Source: Ferrimonas sp048263965 (GTDB lineage Bacteria > Pseudomonadota > Gammaproteobacteria > Enterobacterales > Shewanellaceae). Taken from it: a DNA stretch of 64,000 bases. The stretch spans positions 12,329 through 76,328 of the forward strand of contig NZ_JBLXDO010000021.1 of assembly GCF_048263965.1 (NCBI RefSeq), given 5' to 3'. How positions within the stretch are numbered: position 1 is the stretch's first letter; each line of letters begins with the position of its first letter. This document shows, in pieces, positions 25,799-34,963 of the stretch. The position numbers were made by a program, and so were the translations under genes. The notes under the pieces were generated by a model that was not told the DNA's origin, searched no databases, and saw only the letters and a program-made list of their open reading frames with translations.

Positions 25799-28186
25799 AT
25801 GAAATTCAGCGAATCCTGGCTGCGTGAGTGGGTAAGCCCTGCCATCTCCACTGACGAATTGTCCGAACAGATCTCCATGGCCGGCCTGGAAGTGGACGGT
25901 GTCGATCCTGTTGCCGGTGAGTTCTCCGGCGTGGTAGTGGGTGAAGTGGTCGAGTGTGGCCAGCACCCCGACGCCGACAAGCTGCGCGTGACCAAGGTGA
26001 ATGTAGGCGGCGAAGAGCTGCTGGACATCGTCTGTGGCGCGCCGAACTGCCGTCTGGGCCTGAAAGTGGCCGTGGCCACCGTAGGTGCGGTACTGCCCGG
26101 CAACTTCAAGATCAAGAAAGCCAAACTGCGCGGCCAGCCTTCTCACGGCATGCTCTGCTCCTTCTCCGAGCTGGGTATCGACGTAGAGAGCGATGGCATC
26201 ATGGAGCTGCCCGTCGATGCCCCTATCGGCACCGATTTCCGTGAGTTCCTGGGTCTGGATGACTCCATCATCGAGGTGGATCTGACCGCCAACCGTGCCG
26301 ACTGTCTCGGCCTGGCCGGTCTGGCCCGTGAAGTGGGCGTACTCAACAGCCTGCCGGTGACCCAGCCTGCCATCGACGCCGTTGCCCCGGTGATCGACGA
26401 TGTGGTTGGCATCAAGGTGGACGCCCCAGAGCAGTGTCCCCGCTACCTGGGCCGTGTGGTTAAGAACGTTAACGTTAAGGCTGCCTCTCCCCTGTGGATG
26501 CAGGAGAAGCTGCGCCGCTCCGGTATCCGTTCCATCGACGCCATCGTCGACATCACCGCCTTTGTGATGTTGGAGCTGGGTCAGCCTATGCACGCCTTCG
26601 ATTTGGCTTGCATCAATGGCGACATCCAGGTGCGCATGGCCAAAGAGGGTGATGAGCTGACTCTGCTGGACGGCAGCGAGTGCAAGCCCAACACCGACAC
26701 CCTGCTGATTGCCGACGACAAGGGGCCTCTGGCTCTGGCCGGTATCTTCGGTGGCGAGCACAGCGGCGTCAACGGTGACACCACCGACGTGCTGCTGGAG
26801 TGTGCCTTCTTTGCTCCGCTGGCGATCCTGGGTCGCGCCCGTGCCTACGGCCTGCACACCGACGCCTCCCACCGCTTCGAGCGTGGTGTGGATCCTCAGC
26901 TGCAAGCCCGCGCCATGGAGCGCGCCACTGCGCTGCTTATTGAGATCTGCGGCGGTGAAGCCGGTCCGGTTGTCGAAGCCGCCTCCGAGGCGCACCTGCC
27001 CAAGGCCGCCACCATCACCCTGCGTCGCGAGAAACTGGACAGCCTGCTGGGTCACCACATTGCCGATGAGCAGGTAGAAGAGATCCTCACCCGTCTGGGT
27101 TGCGACGTTGCCACCATCGACGGCGGTTGGCAGGCCAAGGCGCCCAGCTGGCGTTTCGATATGGCCATCGAGCAGGACCTGATCGAAGAGGTGGCTCGCA
27201 TCTACGGTTACAACAACATCCCCAATCTGGCACCTGTGGCCACGCTGGAGATGGTGGAACACCGCGAAGCGGATCTGCACGGCAAGCGCCTGCGTTCGCT
27301 GTTTGTGGACCGTGGCTTCCAGGAAGCGATCACCTACAGTTTCGTGGATCCTAAGCTGCAGGCCCTGCTGCATCCCGGCGTCGAGCCTCTGGTGCTGCCC
27401 AACCCCATCTCCTCGGAGATGTCCGCCATGCGTCTGTCTCTGTGGACCGGCCTGCTGGGCTCCGTGGCCTACAACCAGGCCCGTCAGCAGTCCCGCGTGC
27501 GCCTGTTCGAAACAGGTTTGCGGTTCATTCCTGACGAGAGCGCCGAAAACGGCATTCGCCAGGAGCCGATGATCGCCGGTGTGATCGCCGGTCCAGTGGC
27601 CGATGAGCACTGGCAGATGGAGAGCCGCGCCGTTGACTTCTTCGACCTGAAAGGGGACGTGGAAGCGATGCTGGCCCTGACCAACGATGCCGATGCCTTC
27701 AGCTTCCGTCCTGCCAGCCACCCAGCCCTGCACCCCGGCCAGAGCGCCGAGATCCTCAAGGATGGCAAGGTTGTTGGCCTGATGGGCGCCGTTCACCCTC
27801 AGCACGAGAAGAAGCTGGGCCTGAACGGTCGCACCCTGGTGTTCGAGCTCGAGATGGCCGCAGTTGCTGACCGTCAGGTACCCGACGCCCAGCCTGTTTC
27901 CAAGTACACTGCCAGCCGTCGTGACATTGCTGTTGTAGTGAAGGAGGAGGTTGGAGCAGGTGATGTTATCGGATTGATCAAGAAAATTGGCTTAAAACAG
28001 CTGGTTGGCGTAAACTTATTCGATGTATACCAAGGAAAGGGAATTGAACCTGGCCACAAGAGCCTGGCGATTGCCCTGACCTTGCAGGATGTCGAGCGTA
28101 CGTTAGAAGATCAAGACATCGCCGACGCTGTCGATACCATCGTTGCCACTCTTGCTCAAGAGTTCAACGCACAGTTGAGGGACTGA
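25799..28186 (+). CDS. pheT: Phenylalanine-tRNA ligase beta subunit
   Basis: A 795-residue non-catalytic or editing subunit of PheRS, of usual length. It starts MKFSESWLREWVSP; a tRNA-binding EMAP-like domain (about 40-150), B3/B4 editing domain, B5 domain and C-terminal anticodon-binding domain (TASRRDIAVVVKEEVGAGDVI) follow in order. AAGAGG lies before ATG 25799. It is cotranscribed with pheS and ihfA. Confidence 0.97.
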   Translation: MKFSESWLREWVSPAISTDELSEQISMAGLEVDGVDPVAGEFSGVVVGEVVECGQHPDADKLRVTKVNVGGEELLDIVCGAPNCRLGLKVAVATVGAVLPGNFKIKKAKLRGQPSHGMLCSFSELGIDVESDGIMELPVDAPIGTDFREFLGLDDSIIEVDLTANRADCLGLAGLAREVGVLNSLPVTQPAIDAVAPVIDDVVGIKVDAPEQCPRYLGRVVKNVNVKAASPLWMQEKLRRSGIRSIDAIVDITAFVMLELGQPMHAFDLACINGDIQVRMAKEGDELTLLDGSECKPNTDTLLIADDKGPLALAGIFGGEHSGVNGDTTDVLLECAFFAPLAILGRARAYGLHTDASHRFERGVDPQLQARAMERATALLIEICGGEAGPVVEAASEAHLPKAATITLRREKLDSLLGHHIADEQVEEILTRLGCDVATIDGGWQAKAPSWRFDMAIEQDLIEEVARIYGYNNIPNLAPVATLEMVEHREADLHGKRLRSLFVDRGFQEAITYSFVDPKLQALLHPGVEPLVLPNPISSEMSAMRLSLWTGLLGSVAYNQARQQSRVRLFETGLRFIPDESAENGIRQEPMIAGVIAGPVADEHWQMESRAVDFFDLKGDVEAMLALTNDADAFSFRPASHPALHPGQSAEILKDGKVVGLMGAVHPQHEKKLGLNGRTLVFELEMAAVADRQVPDAQPVSKYTASRRDIAVVVKEEVGAGDVIGLIKKIGLKQLVGVNLFDVYQGKGIEPGHKSLAIALTLQDVERTLEDQDIADAVDTIVATLAQEFNAQLRD

Positions 28187-28190
28187 TATC

Positions 28191-28496
28191 ATGGCCTTAA
28201 CCAAAGCCGATATGGCAGAGCACCTGACCGAAACTCTCGGCATTCACAAGAAAGATGCCAAGGATCTGGTAGAGGCGTATTTCGAAGAGATTCGTCTGGC
28301 CCTGGAGTTGGGCGAACAAGTGAAGCTGTCGGGTTTTGGTAATTTTGAACTTCGGGATAAGAATCAGCGTCCTGGACGCAACCCCAAGACCGGTGAAGAT
28401 ATTCCAATCTCCGCCCGTCGTGTGGTGACATTCCGTCCCGGTCAAAAGTTAAAAGCCAGAGTAGAGGATCTGGAACTGGACAGGGAAGAAGCCTGA
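28191..28496 (+). CDS. ihfA: Integration host factor alpha subunit
   Basis: A 101-residue DNA-bending protein. It starts MALTKADMAEHLTETLGI; the beta-arm signature GFGNFELRDKNQRPGRNPKTGEDIPI is complete. It lies 4 nt after pheT, the usual gammaproteobacterial order. Confidence 0.97.
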   Translation: MALTKADMAEHLTETLGIHKKDAKDLVEAYFEEIRLALELGEQVKLSGFGNFELRDKNQRPGRNPKTGEDIPISARRVVTFRPGQKLKARVEDLELDREEA

Positions 28497-28515
28497 TTCG
28501 GCTTTGAGTCTTTCG

Positions 28516-28547
28516 AAAACCCAGCCCCTAGCGGCTGGGTTTTTTTG
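28516..28547 (+). terminator. Intrinsic terminator of pheST-ihfA
   Basis: AACCCAGCC / GGCTGGGTT stem with a 6-nt loop, followed by a run of T. The 200 nt after it before the next gene show no clear feature. Confidence 0.92.
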
Positions 28548-28748
28548 TGTAAGCTGTTTAATACCCACGTTACACAATGTGCGACCGCCAATGCCGGCTT
28601 GAACGGCCCATACTGGTTGTGAGACTGACTGTTGGCTGCGCCGCTCGCCTGGATTGGAACAATGTCTCCGCCGCACCAGGCCGGCCGCCGGCTGCATGAC
28701 GTTGGTTTAGGAGTATGCCGGGGTAATGTGACCCCATGGAGAGGATAA

Positions 28749-29477
28749 ATGGATTATCTGCTGACCAGTGCGGTGTTGTGGCCGCTGCTGCTCTATCAGG
28801 GGGTCAGGGTACGCCGCACCGCGGTGCGCTTGCCCCAGGCATCGGGCCGTCGCCATGGCCAGGTGGGGCAGGGCCCCGATTTGCGGGTGCTGGTGTTGGG
28901 CGATTCTGCCGCCGCCGGTGTCGGGGTGGATCATCAACACCAGGCGCTGTCCGGTCGACTGGCCGAGGCCCTTCAGCCCAATTTCAATTTGCACTGGCGA
29001 CTGGTGGCCCGAAGTGGGCTGACTACGGCCAAGATGCTGAGATACCTGAGCAAACGCAAAGCAGAGACCTTTGACGTGGTGGTAATCTCTTTGGGGGTCA
29101 ACGACGTGACCCGTGGCGTGGGGGCCAGGAAGTGGCTTGGGCAACAGCAACAGCTGGTGACCCTGCTGCGGGACAAGTTTGGCTGTCGACACATAGTGGC
29201 GGCTGCCATTCCGCCCATAGGCCAGTTTCCGGTGTTGCCTCAACCCTTGCGCTGGACTCTGGGGCGCCACGCGTCTGTGCTGGATGGCCGAGTGCGTCAG
29301 TGGATGGCACAACAGCCCGATTGTGATCGGGTGGAGTTTGGCCCTCTGGATGATCCGGCGCTGATGGCCTCAGACGGGTTTCATCCTGGTCCCGAGATCT
29401 ACCGACTGTGGGCCCAGGAGGTGGCGGGGTGCATAGAGCGTCGCTGGGCAGAATCGACATCAGGGAACATCACATGA
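28749..29477 (+). CDS. SGNH/GDSL-family hydrolase
   Basis: A 242-residue esterase-like protein with an N-terminal hydrophobic segment (about 3-16) that could anchor it. Block I is VLVLGDSAAAGVG (Ser53), block III is ISLGVNDV and block V is DGFHPGPE, giving the Ser/Gly/Asn/His set of SGNH enzymes. GAGAGGA precedes the ATG. The stop overlaps the next start (ATGA). The substrate is unknown. Confidence 0.88.
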   Translation: MDYLLTSAVLWPLLLYQGVRVRRTAVRLPQASGRRHGQVGQGPDLRVLVLGDSAAAGVGVDHQHQALSGRLAEALQPNFNLHWRLVARSGLTTAKMLRYLSKRKAETFDVVVISLGVNDVTRGVGARKWLGQQQQLVTLLRDKFGCRHIVAAAIPPIGQFPVLPQPLRWTLGRHASVLDGRVRQWMAQQPDCDRVEFGPLDDPALMASDGFHPGPEIYRLWAQEVAGCIERRWAESTSGNIT

Positions 29478-29833
29478 GCGAAACCATCAATTACATCGAG
29501 TTTGGCAGTAATCATCTGGCTGCCAGCCGGAGTTTTTTTGAGTCGGCCTTTGGCTGGCGCTTTACCGACTATGGCGCAGACTACACCGCCTTTGACGGTG
29601 CCGGCTTGCAGGGCGGACTGTATCGCGGTGAGCGGGGCAGCCGGGTCGATCAGGGGGGCGCCCTGGTGGTGCTCTATAGCGACAACCTGGAAGCCAGCCT
29701 GGAGAAGGTCTCCGCCCTTGGAGCGCAGATCTGCCGTCCGGTCTTTGCTTTCCCCGGAGGACGCCGCTTTCACTTCGTGGAGCCTGGCGGCAATGAACTG
29801 GCGATCTGGAGCGATAAGGAGCCGTTGGTATGA
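29474..29833 (+). CDS. VOC-family (glyoxalase-like) protein
   Basis: A 119-residue single VOC domain: ETINYIEFGSNHLAASRSFFESAFGWRFTDYG at the start and FAFPGGRRFHFVEPGGNELAIW at the end, as in YdeM/glyoxalase-like proteins. ATG 29474 overlaps the upstream stop by 4 nt. The catalytic role is not known. Confidence 0.85.
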   Translation: MSETINYIEFGSNHLAASRSFFESAFGWRFTDYGADYTAFDGAGLQGGLYRGERGSRVDQGGALVVLYSDNLEASLEKVSALGAQICRPVFAFPGGRRFHFVEPGGNELAIWSDKEPLV

Positions 29834-30300
29834 GGCTGGCGTTCTGCGTAACGGCTGTGTGGTTGCTGGTGGGCTGCCAGACGGCACCTGACACTAAAGA
29901 GCCACAAGTATGCACCCAGAAGGCCCCTGAGAGCCATCTGCTCGAGGGGCAAGCCATGGCTTTTGATCATCCTCGGTTAACCCTGATGTTGGCGACCAAG
30001 GGTGATCTGGATGGGGACGGCATAGACGAGGTCGTGGATGTGGTGGTGCATCAGCCCGGCGGCAGCGGCAGTTTCTACTATCTGTCGGTTAACCAGGGGC
30101 TGAGTTGTGGCTTTAAACCATTGCCTGCGGTCTTCCTTGGGGATCGCATTGCCCTGGATGCCTTGGAGGTGAGCGGCCAGCGGTTGTCGGTGACCTTCCG
30201 TGACCGGGATGCGAGCGAGCCCATGGCGGCGCCGCCCACCCGGCTCAATCGGATGCGCTTTGCCCTGGAGGAGGGTGAGCTGAAACAGCTGGCTCGCTGA
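29830..30300 (+). CDS. Lipoprotein with Ca2+-binding-like DxDGDG loop
   Basis: A 156-residue predicted lipoprotein: a signal peptide with lipobox LLVGC (Cys16). The mature part contains GDLDGDGIDEVVDVVVH (about 58-74), an EF-hand or FG-GAP-like calcium loop. ATGA overlap with the VOC gene indicates a tight three-gene operon. Its stop abuts the convergent FIST-GGDEF gene. Function unknown. Confidence 0.75.
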   Translation: MRLAFCVTAVWLLVGCQTAPDTKEPQVCTQKAPESHLLEGQAMAFDHPRLTLMLATKGDLDGDGIDEVVDVVVHQPGGSGSFYYLSVNQGLSCGFKPLPAVFLGDRIALDALEVSGQRLSVTFRDRDASEPMAAPPTRLNRMRFALEEGELKQLAR

Positions 30301-32070
30301 TCAGTTCAGGGTATTCACCTGGTCGCCACCGCCCTGTTTGGCCCGGGTCAGGGCTTGCCGGACCCGGCTGACCATCTGTTCTATGGCATAACCTGGTGGG
30401 TATTGAGCCACCCCCAGGCTGGCGGTGCAGTGCTCACCATGGGTAAAGTGGGTCTGGCCAAACATGGCGTACAGCTTGATGGCGGCGACCTTGGCTTCCG
30501 CAAGTTGGGTGTCCGGCAGGATCACCATAAAGGTGCCGCCCTCCCAACGCCCCACCAGATCGGTGCGCCGGGTGTGGGCATTCAGCAGTTGGGCGGTTTC
30601 GGACAGTACCTCATCCCCAATCAATCGGCCGTGACGGTCGTTGATCTCCGACAGGTTGTCGATATCCAGAAGAATCAGTGAGAAGGGGCGGCCGTAACGC
30701 TCCTCATGCAGGATCTCCTGGGTGAGCAGCTCCTCCAGTTGTACCCGGTTAGGCAGTTGGGTCAGTTTGTCGACCGTGGCCTTCTCCTCGAGCTCGTGAC
30801 TGGCTTGCTGCAACTCGTCGGTGACCGCATCGATAAAGTGCATCAGCCGCTCCATGATGCGGATATGCTGATTGGCGTAAGGGTCGTCGACGCGATCCTG
30901 AGCGGCATCTTCCAGGGATTGTTGAGCCTGCATCCGCTCGGCATCGGCTTCCCCTTCCCGCATTCCCACGGCCACCATGGTGGAGTTAAGCAATAACAGC
31001 TCTTCGCCGTTACCGTAAAACTCACCATAGGTGTAGAAACCCGTTGTGGGCGCCAACTGTTGGAACGGCTGGGTTTCCATCTCCACCTGTTCCTGCATCA
31101 GGAACCGGCGGCAACCGCAGCTGTAGAGGAACACCGCTTCCGGGGCAAAAGCAGCCATCTTATCGTGGACCTGTCGGGCATCGCGGATGATCATCCGCGG
31201 ATCGCCATAGCCCAGTTGTACCTGCTCACCCTGTTTGATGTCGGCAAAGAACTCGATGCTCCGCCCCCGTCCCACAGAGATGGGGGTGCGCGCCAGGGTG
31301 TGTTTGCCCCGGGTCACCATCAGCGGGAACTCCAGGGCACTCAGGTGGAAGCTGTCGTCATTGGTGATGTTCAGGTAGCGGGAGAGCACCTCGAAGGCGG
31401 GACGGTTGTCCAGCAGTTTCAGGCTCAGATCCTTCACTTCGGTGGCGACCATGGGTTTGCTTAGGGCGCGCCAGCCCAGGTAACTGTGGCAGTCGATCTT
31501 CAGATCGGCGCCCTTGAAGATCACCGCCACCACCCCACTGTTGTGGCACCTGTTCTGATGCACCACCAGGGAGCGCTTTACCTTGCCATAGTCCGCGGCT
31601 CCGCCGCCAAACACAGGGAAGGGCAGGGACTGGCGACCCAACTCGGAGATCAGGGTATTGGTGTTAAAGGCGGTGGAGGTGGTCAGCAGCAGCATCCCGG
31701 CAACCTCCAGGCGCTGCTCCAGTAACTTGCGCAGTTCGCGGCCGGTCTGGTTCTCTTCACCACGGGCACAGGGGAGATAGAGTGACTCCACACCGCTCGA
31801 CTCAAACAGAGTCACGCCGATTACCGTGGTCCCGGTCAGGGTGTGGCCCTGATGAATCTCGCCGACGGTAGTGGCACCGACCACCTGGGCCTGGGGGAAG
31901 CGTTTCAGGGTTTCTGAGGCGATCTGCTCGAGTCGCTGCGGATCCTGATGGGCACTGTACAGCTGAACCAGCATGGCGCTGGCACTTGGGGCCAGGCGCG
32001 TCAGTTCAGGATCCTCCAGGAACTGGGAGAGATTGTTGTTGTCTTCAAGCGTGAAGGAGAGCTGTTTCAT
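30301..32070 (-). CDS. FIST sensor domain protein with degenerate GGDEF domain
   Basis: A 589-residue cytosolic signalling protein. FIST N and FIST C domains (about 30-390; VGATTVGEIH, GYTYG-like FYTYGEFY) are small-ligand sensors. A short coiled coil (about 400-430) leads to a GGDEF domain that starts with DKLTQLPNR. The active-site motif is WEGGTF (EGGTF at 510-514) instead of GGDEF. This variant lacks the usual acidic residue, so it may be a weak cyclase or a receptor. Ligand unknown. Confidence 0.85.
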   Translation of the reverse strand: MKQLSFTLEDNNNLSQFLEDPELTRLAPSASAMLVQLYSAHQDPQRLEQIASETLKRFPQAQVVGATTVGEIHQGHTLTGTTVIGVTLFESSGVESLYLPCARGEENQTGRELRKLLEQRLEVAGMLLLTTSTAFNTNTLISELGRQSLPFPVFGGGAADYGKVKRSLVVHQNRCHNSGVVAVIFKGADLKIDCHSYLGWRALSKPMVATEVKDLSLKLLDNRPAFEVLSRYLNITNDDSFHLSALEFPLMVTRGKHTLARTPISVGRGRSIEFFADIKQGEQVQLGYGDPRMIIRDARQVHDKMAAFAPEAVFLYSCGCRRFLMQEQVEMETQPFQQLAPTTGFYTYGEFYGNGEELLLLNSTMVAVGMREGEADAERMQAQQSLEDAAQDRVDDPYANQHIRIMERLMHFIDAVTDELQQASHELEEKATVDKLTQLPNRVQLEELLTQEILHEERYGRPFSLILLDIDNLSEINDRHGRLIGDEVLSETAQLLNAHTRRTDLVGRWEGGTFMVILPDTQLAEAKVAAIKLYAMFGQTHFTHGEHCTASLGVAQYPPGYAIEQMVSRVRQALTRAKQGGGDQVNTLN

Positions 32071-32248
32071 CCGTGAGTCCGGCCAATCCGATGTTAAAAC
32101 AGTGATCGTGTGACAAGTGAATGTAAATCGCCTGCTGCAGATCTCAGGGTCATTCTTACAAATTTGCCATCAGAATAGAATGGATGGTAAGTAAAGAATG
32201 GCCGCCGGGCCGCGGTTTTGTGAGCTTGAAATACTCAGGGGCATGATG

Positions 32249-32725
32249 ATGAAGATTCGTGAGATCTGTGCGAAAGATGATTCCCAGTTGGCTGAAATCA
32301 TTAGGGAAGTATTAGCAGAATTTGGGGCCGATCGGCCCGGCTTTGCCTGGCAGGACCCGGAATTGGATGCGCTGAGCCAGGCCTATCAGGAAGAGGGGTA
32401 TCGGTACTGGGTAGCGGAACTGGATGGGCGCATCGTCGGTGGAACGGGCATTGCCCCGTTCAACTGTCATTGGCCATCGACCTGTGAGTTGCAGAAGATG
32501 TATCTCAGTTCAGACTGCCGAGGCAAAGGTGTAGGGCAGGCATTGCTGGAAACGGCGCTGAGGTATGCCGAGGGGCAGGGGTACCATCACTGCTATCTGG
32601 AAACCTTCGAGCCCATGGTTCAGGCGAGGCGGTTGTATGAGTCCAGAGGCTTTGAACGGTTACCTGCACCCTGGGGCAACAGCGGTCACAGTGCCTGTGA
32701 CTGCTGGATGATGAAGGCCCTGTGA
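32249..32725 (+). CDS. GNAT-family N-acetyltransferase
   Basis: A 158-residue acetyltransferase with an MKIREICAKDDSQLAEIIREV start, ELQKMYLSSDCRGKGVGQALLETAL as the acetyl-CoA site and YESRGFERLPAP at the C-terminus. ATG 32249 was picked from three successive in-frame ATGs because AGGGG lies seven bases upstream. Substrate unknown; amino-acid acetyltransferase is plausible. Confidence 0.82.
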   Translation: MKIREICAKDDSQLAEIIREVLAEFGADRPGFAWQDPELDALSQAYQEEGYRYWVAELDGRIVGGTGIAPFNCHWPSTCELQKMYLSSDCRGKGVGQALLETALRYAEGQGYHHCYLETFEPMVQARRLYESRGFERLPAPWGNSGHSACDCWMMKAL

Positions 32726-32729
32726 GGTG

Positions 32730-33158
32730 TTAGCCTTTGGGTGGAAGGTAGTGAGTGCCGGCCAGATAGCAGGCGATACTCTGTTCGCTGGCGTCGAAAT
32801 GAGGTTGAGGCAGATCTCTGGGGTCCACCCATAGCCAGCCTTCGCACTTATCCGGTTCGCGGTTGATGGGCTCCTCCCCCTGATGGTCTGCCAGCAGGAC
32901 CACCGAGACGTAGTGTTTACCCTCTTCGCGATAGGTGCGCAGGTTATTGGTGATTGCCAGAACCTGAGGGGTGTCGATGACCAGGCCGGTCTCCTCCCAG
33001 GCTTCGCGGATGGCGGTCTGCTCGAAACTCTCTCCCAGCTCCAGGTGTCCGCCGGGAATGGAGAAGTAGGGGGCGTGACTGCCTTTGCGTTTTCCAATGA
33101 GAATCTTGCCGTCGCTTCGGCGAATAATGACGCCGATACCGACCTTAGGGTGAGTCAT
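32730..33158 (-). CDS. Nudix hydrolase
   Basis: A 142-residue pyrophosphohydrolase. A complete Nudix box, GGHLELGESFEQTAIREAWEETG, is preceded by VGVIIRRSDGKILIGKRKGSHAPYFSIP, like the NUDT15/MutT branch acting on nucleotide diphosphate derivatives. I chose ATG 33158 rather than GTG 33185. It converges on the GNAT gene (4-nt gap). Confidence 0.85.
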   Translation of the reverse strand: MTHPKVGIGVIIRRSDGKILIGKRKGSHAPYFSIPGGHLELGESFEQTAIREAWEETGLVIDTPQVLAITNNLRTYREEGKHYVSVVLLADHQGEEPINREPDKCEGWLWVDPRDLPQPHFDASEQSIACYLAGTHYLPPKG

Positions 33159-33288
33159 AATCTGAATTCGGGTGATCCGGGCCACAAAGGATTACCCAGA
33201 GCAGTGTTAATGTCAAAGAGATGCTTGCACGGTGGGCAGCAATTCCCTAGCATGCTTTAGCAATTTCTAATGTAAGAGACTTTTTACT

Positions 33289-33714
33289 ATGGCCGATAAG
33301 ATCTATCACGTTCGCTCCTCCATGACAGAGGGCTGGAAAGTTACTGCTCAGGTGCGCAAGCACACTCTGGTCATTGACCAGCCCAGCGGTGGCGATGAAG
33401 GGGCTAATCCCCTGGAAACTTTCCTGTTCTCTCTGGCTGCCTGTATCTCAACCATAGGCAAGATGGTGGCTCGTGAGGACAAGATTGATCTGCGCGGCAT
33501 CGAAGTAGACGTAAAAGCGGTTCTGAACCCAGCAGGCCTGGTGGGCAAAGAGACTGATGATCCCATTGGTTTCAAATCCTTCGAAATTGTCGCCGATATT
33601 GATGCCGACATGACCGATGAACAGAAGCAGGCGTTTCTGGACAAGACCTGCCACCGTTGCCCAATTCACGATAACATCCTCAGAGCCACGGTGGCGACTC
33701 ACCAGGTGGGCTGA
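33289..33714 (+). CDS. OsmC/Ohr-family protein
   Basis: A 141-residue thiol peroxidase-like protein. The two family Cys are visible: Cys52 in SLAACISTIGKM and Cys121/Cys124 in KTCHRCPIHDNI. It belongs to the OsmC-like (YhfA/YfcA-like) branch rather than classical Ohr. It probably detoxifies organic peroxides. Confidence 0.85.
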   Translation: MADKIYHVRSSMTEGWKVTAQVRKHTLVIDQPSGGDEGANPLETFLFSLAACISTIGKMVAREDKIDLRGIEVDVKAVLNPAGLVGKETDDPIGFKSFEIVADIDADMTDEQKQAFLDKTCHRCPIHDNILRATVATHQVG

Positions 33715-33877
33715 ATATGATTTAAGCAGGGCTTTGTAGGGTTCTACAGTTTATCTACTCTCTGCTGTTATAATCTTGACACTGTTCAGTGTCCCCAGGG
33801 GGCCGGACATCTTAGCCATCTACAGGGCGAGAGTCGGCCCCTTGTCGATCCTGCGTGTTCAATAACGTAGAAAGTAA

Positions 33878-34834
33878 GTGAACGTGACTGTCAAAGATTC
33901 CACTGTACCGGAGCATCGTCCCGGTTTCCGCCTCGGCCTGTTGCACCCCAAGTATCTGGGGGTGTGGCTGTTGATGCCACTATTCATCCTTATCGCTTTC
34001 CTGCCTTTTCGTTGGCGTGATGGGTTGGGCGCCTGGTTGGGGCGCAGCGTTGGCCGACGGGCCCAACGCAGCCGCCGGCGGGCGGAGATCAATCTGAAGC
34101 TGTGTTTTCCCGATTGGAGCTCAGATAAGCGTCAGCAGGTGCTGGATGAGATGTTTGAGCTGGCGGCGATCTCGTTGTTCTCCGGCACCACCTTGCTGGT
34201 GCGCAGCCGGCGCTGGCTGGAGCGCCACATCAAACTGGAGGGTGAGGAGCATCTGACCCCTTACCTGGGTGGTGATAAACCGCTGATCTTTATCGTGCCT
34301 CACACCTGGTTCGTGGACTTTCCCGGTTTGCTGCTGGCCTCCAGGGGCTACCCCATGACCACCATGGTCAATCCTCAGAAAAATGAAGCCACCGACTACC
34401 TGATGCAGAAGGCTCGCAGTCGGTTTGGCGGCAAGATCTTCGGTCGGGGCGCGGGCATACACTCACTGCTTGGGGCGATTAAGGAGGGCTACAGCGCTTA
34501 CTACCTGCCGGATCAGGACCATGGCCTGTCACGCAGCGCCTTCGTGCCGCTGTTCGCCACCCACAAGGCAACGCTGCCCTGTATGAGCAAGATGCTTCAG
34601 GCCACCGATGGGGTGATCTTCCCCATGGCCGCGCTCTATGATCGTCAGCGGGGGGTGTTTCGTGGGGTCATACGTCCGCCGGTGACAACAGTGGTTGAGG
34701 ACGCTGAGCAGGATGCCCGTCGACTGAACGAGGAGATTGAAGTGCTGATTGGGCCCGAGCCGGCTCAGTACATGTGGATTCTGAAGTTCTTCAAGAGTCA
34801 GCCTGCGGGGCGGTCCGATCCCTACAGCCGCTGA
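33878..34834 (+). CDS. Lysophospholipid/lipid A acyltransferase, LpxL/LpxM type (first copy)
   Basis: A 318-residue membrane-associated acyltransferase. An N-terminal membrane helix (about 28-44) is followed by the HX4D site (PHTWFVD, His142, Asp147) and later YYLPDQDHG, as in LpxL/LpxM secondary lipid A acyltransferases. The start is GTG 33878. A TATAAT box is at 33769-33774, about 100 nt upstream. The acyl chain length cannot be predicted. Confidence 0.85.
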   Translation: MNVTVKDSTVPEHRPGFRLGLLHPKYLGVWLLMPLFILIAFLPFRWRDGLGAWLGRSVGRRAQRSRRRAEINLKLCFPDWSSDKRQQVLDEMFELAAISLFSGTTLLVRSRRWLERHIKLEGEEHLTPYLGGDKPLIFIVPHTWFVDFPGLLLASRGYPMTTMVNPQKNEATDYLMQKARSRFGGKIFGRGAGIHSLLGAIKEGYSAYYLPDQDHGLSRSAFVPLFATHKATLPCMSKMLQATDGVIFPMAALYDRQRGVFRGVIRPPVTTVVEDAEQDARRLNEEIEVLIGPEPAQYMWILKFFKSQPAGRSDPYSR

Positions 34835-34963
34835 TGAAATCCTATTCAGTTATCATGTCGAAACCAATCTGACGCGCGAGTTTAACGGGTGATCGTTGTG
34901 AGTCAGCCAGGGTTCAGGTAAGGTGTGATCCGGATTCAGAAGCACAACCATTAGAACAATATT

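Noticed and set aside
25796..27805. A 669-codon open frame antisense to pheT
   Set aside because: pheT is unmistakable and full length on the other strand; the antisense product is His/Gln-rich low-complexity sequence with no domain.
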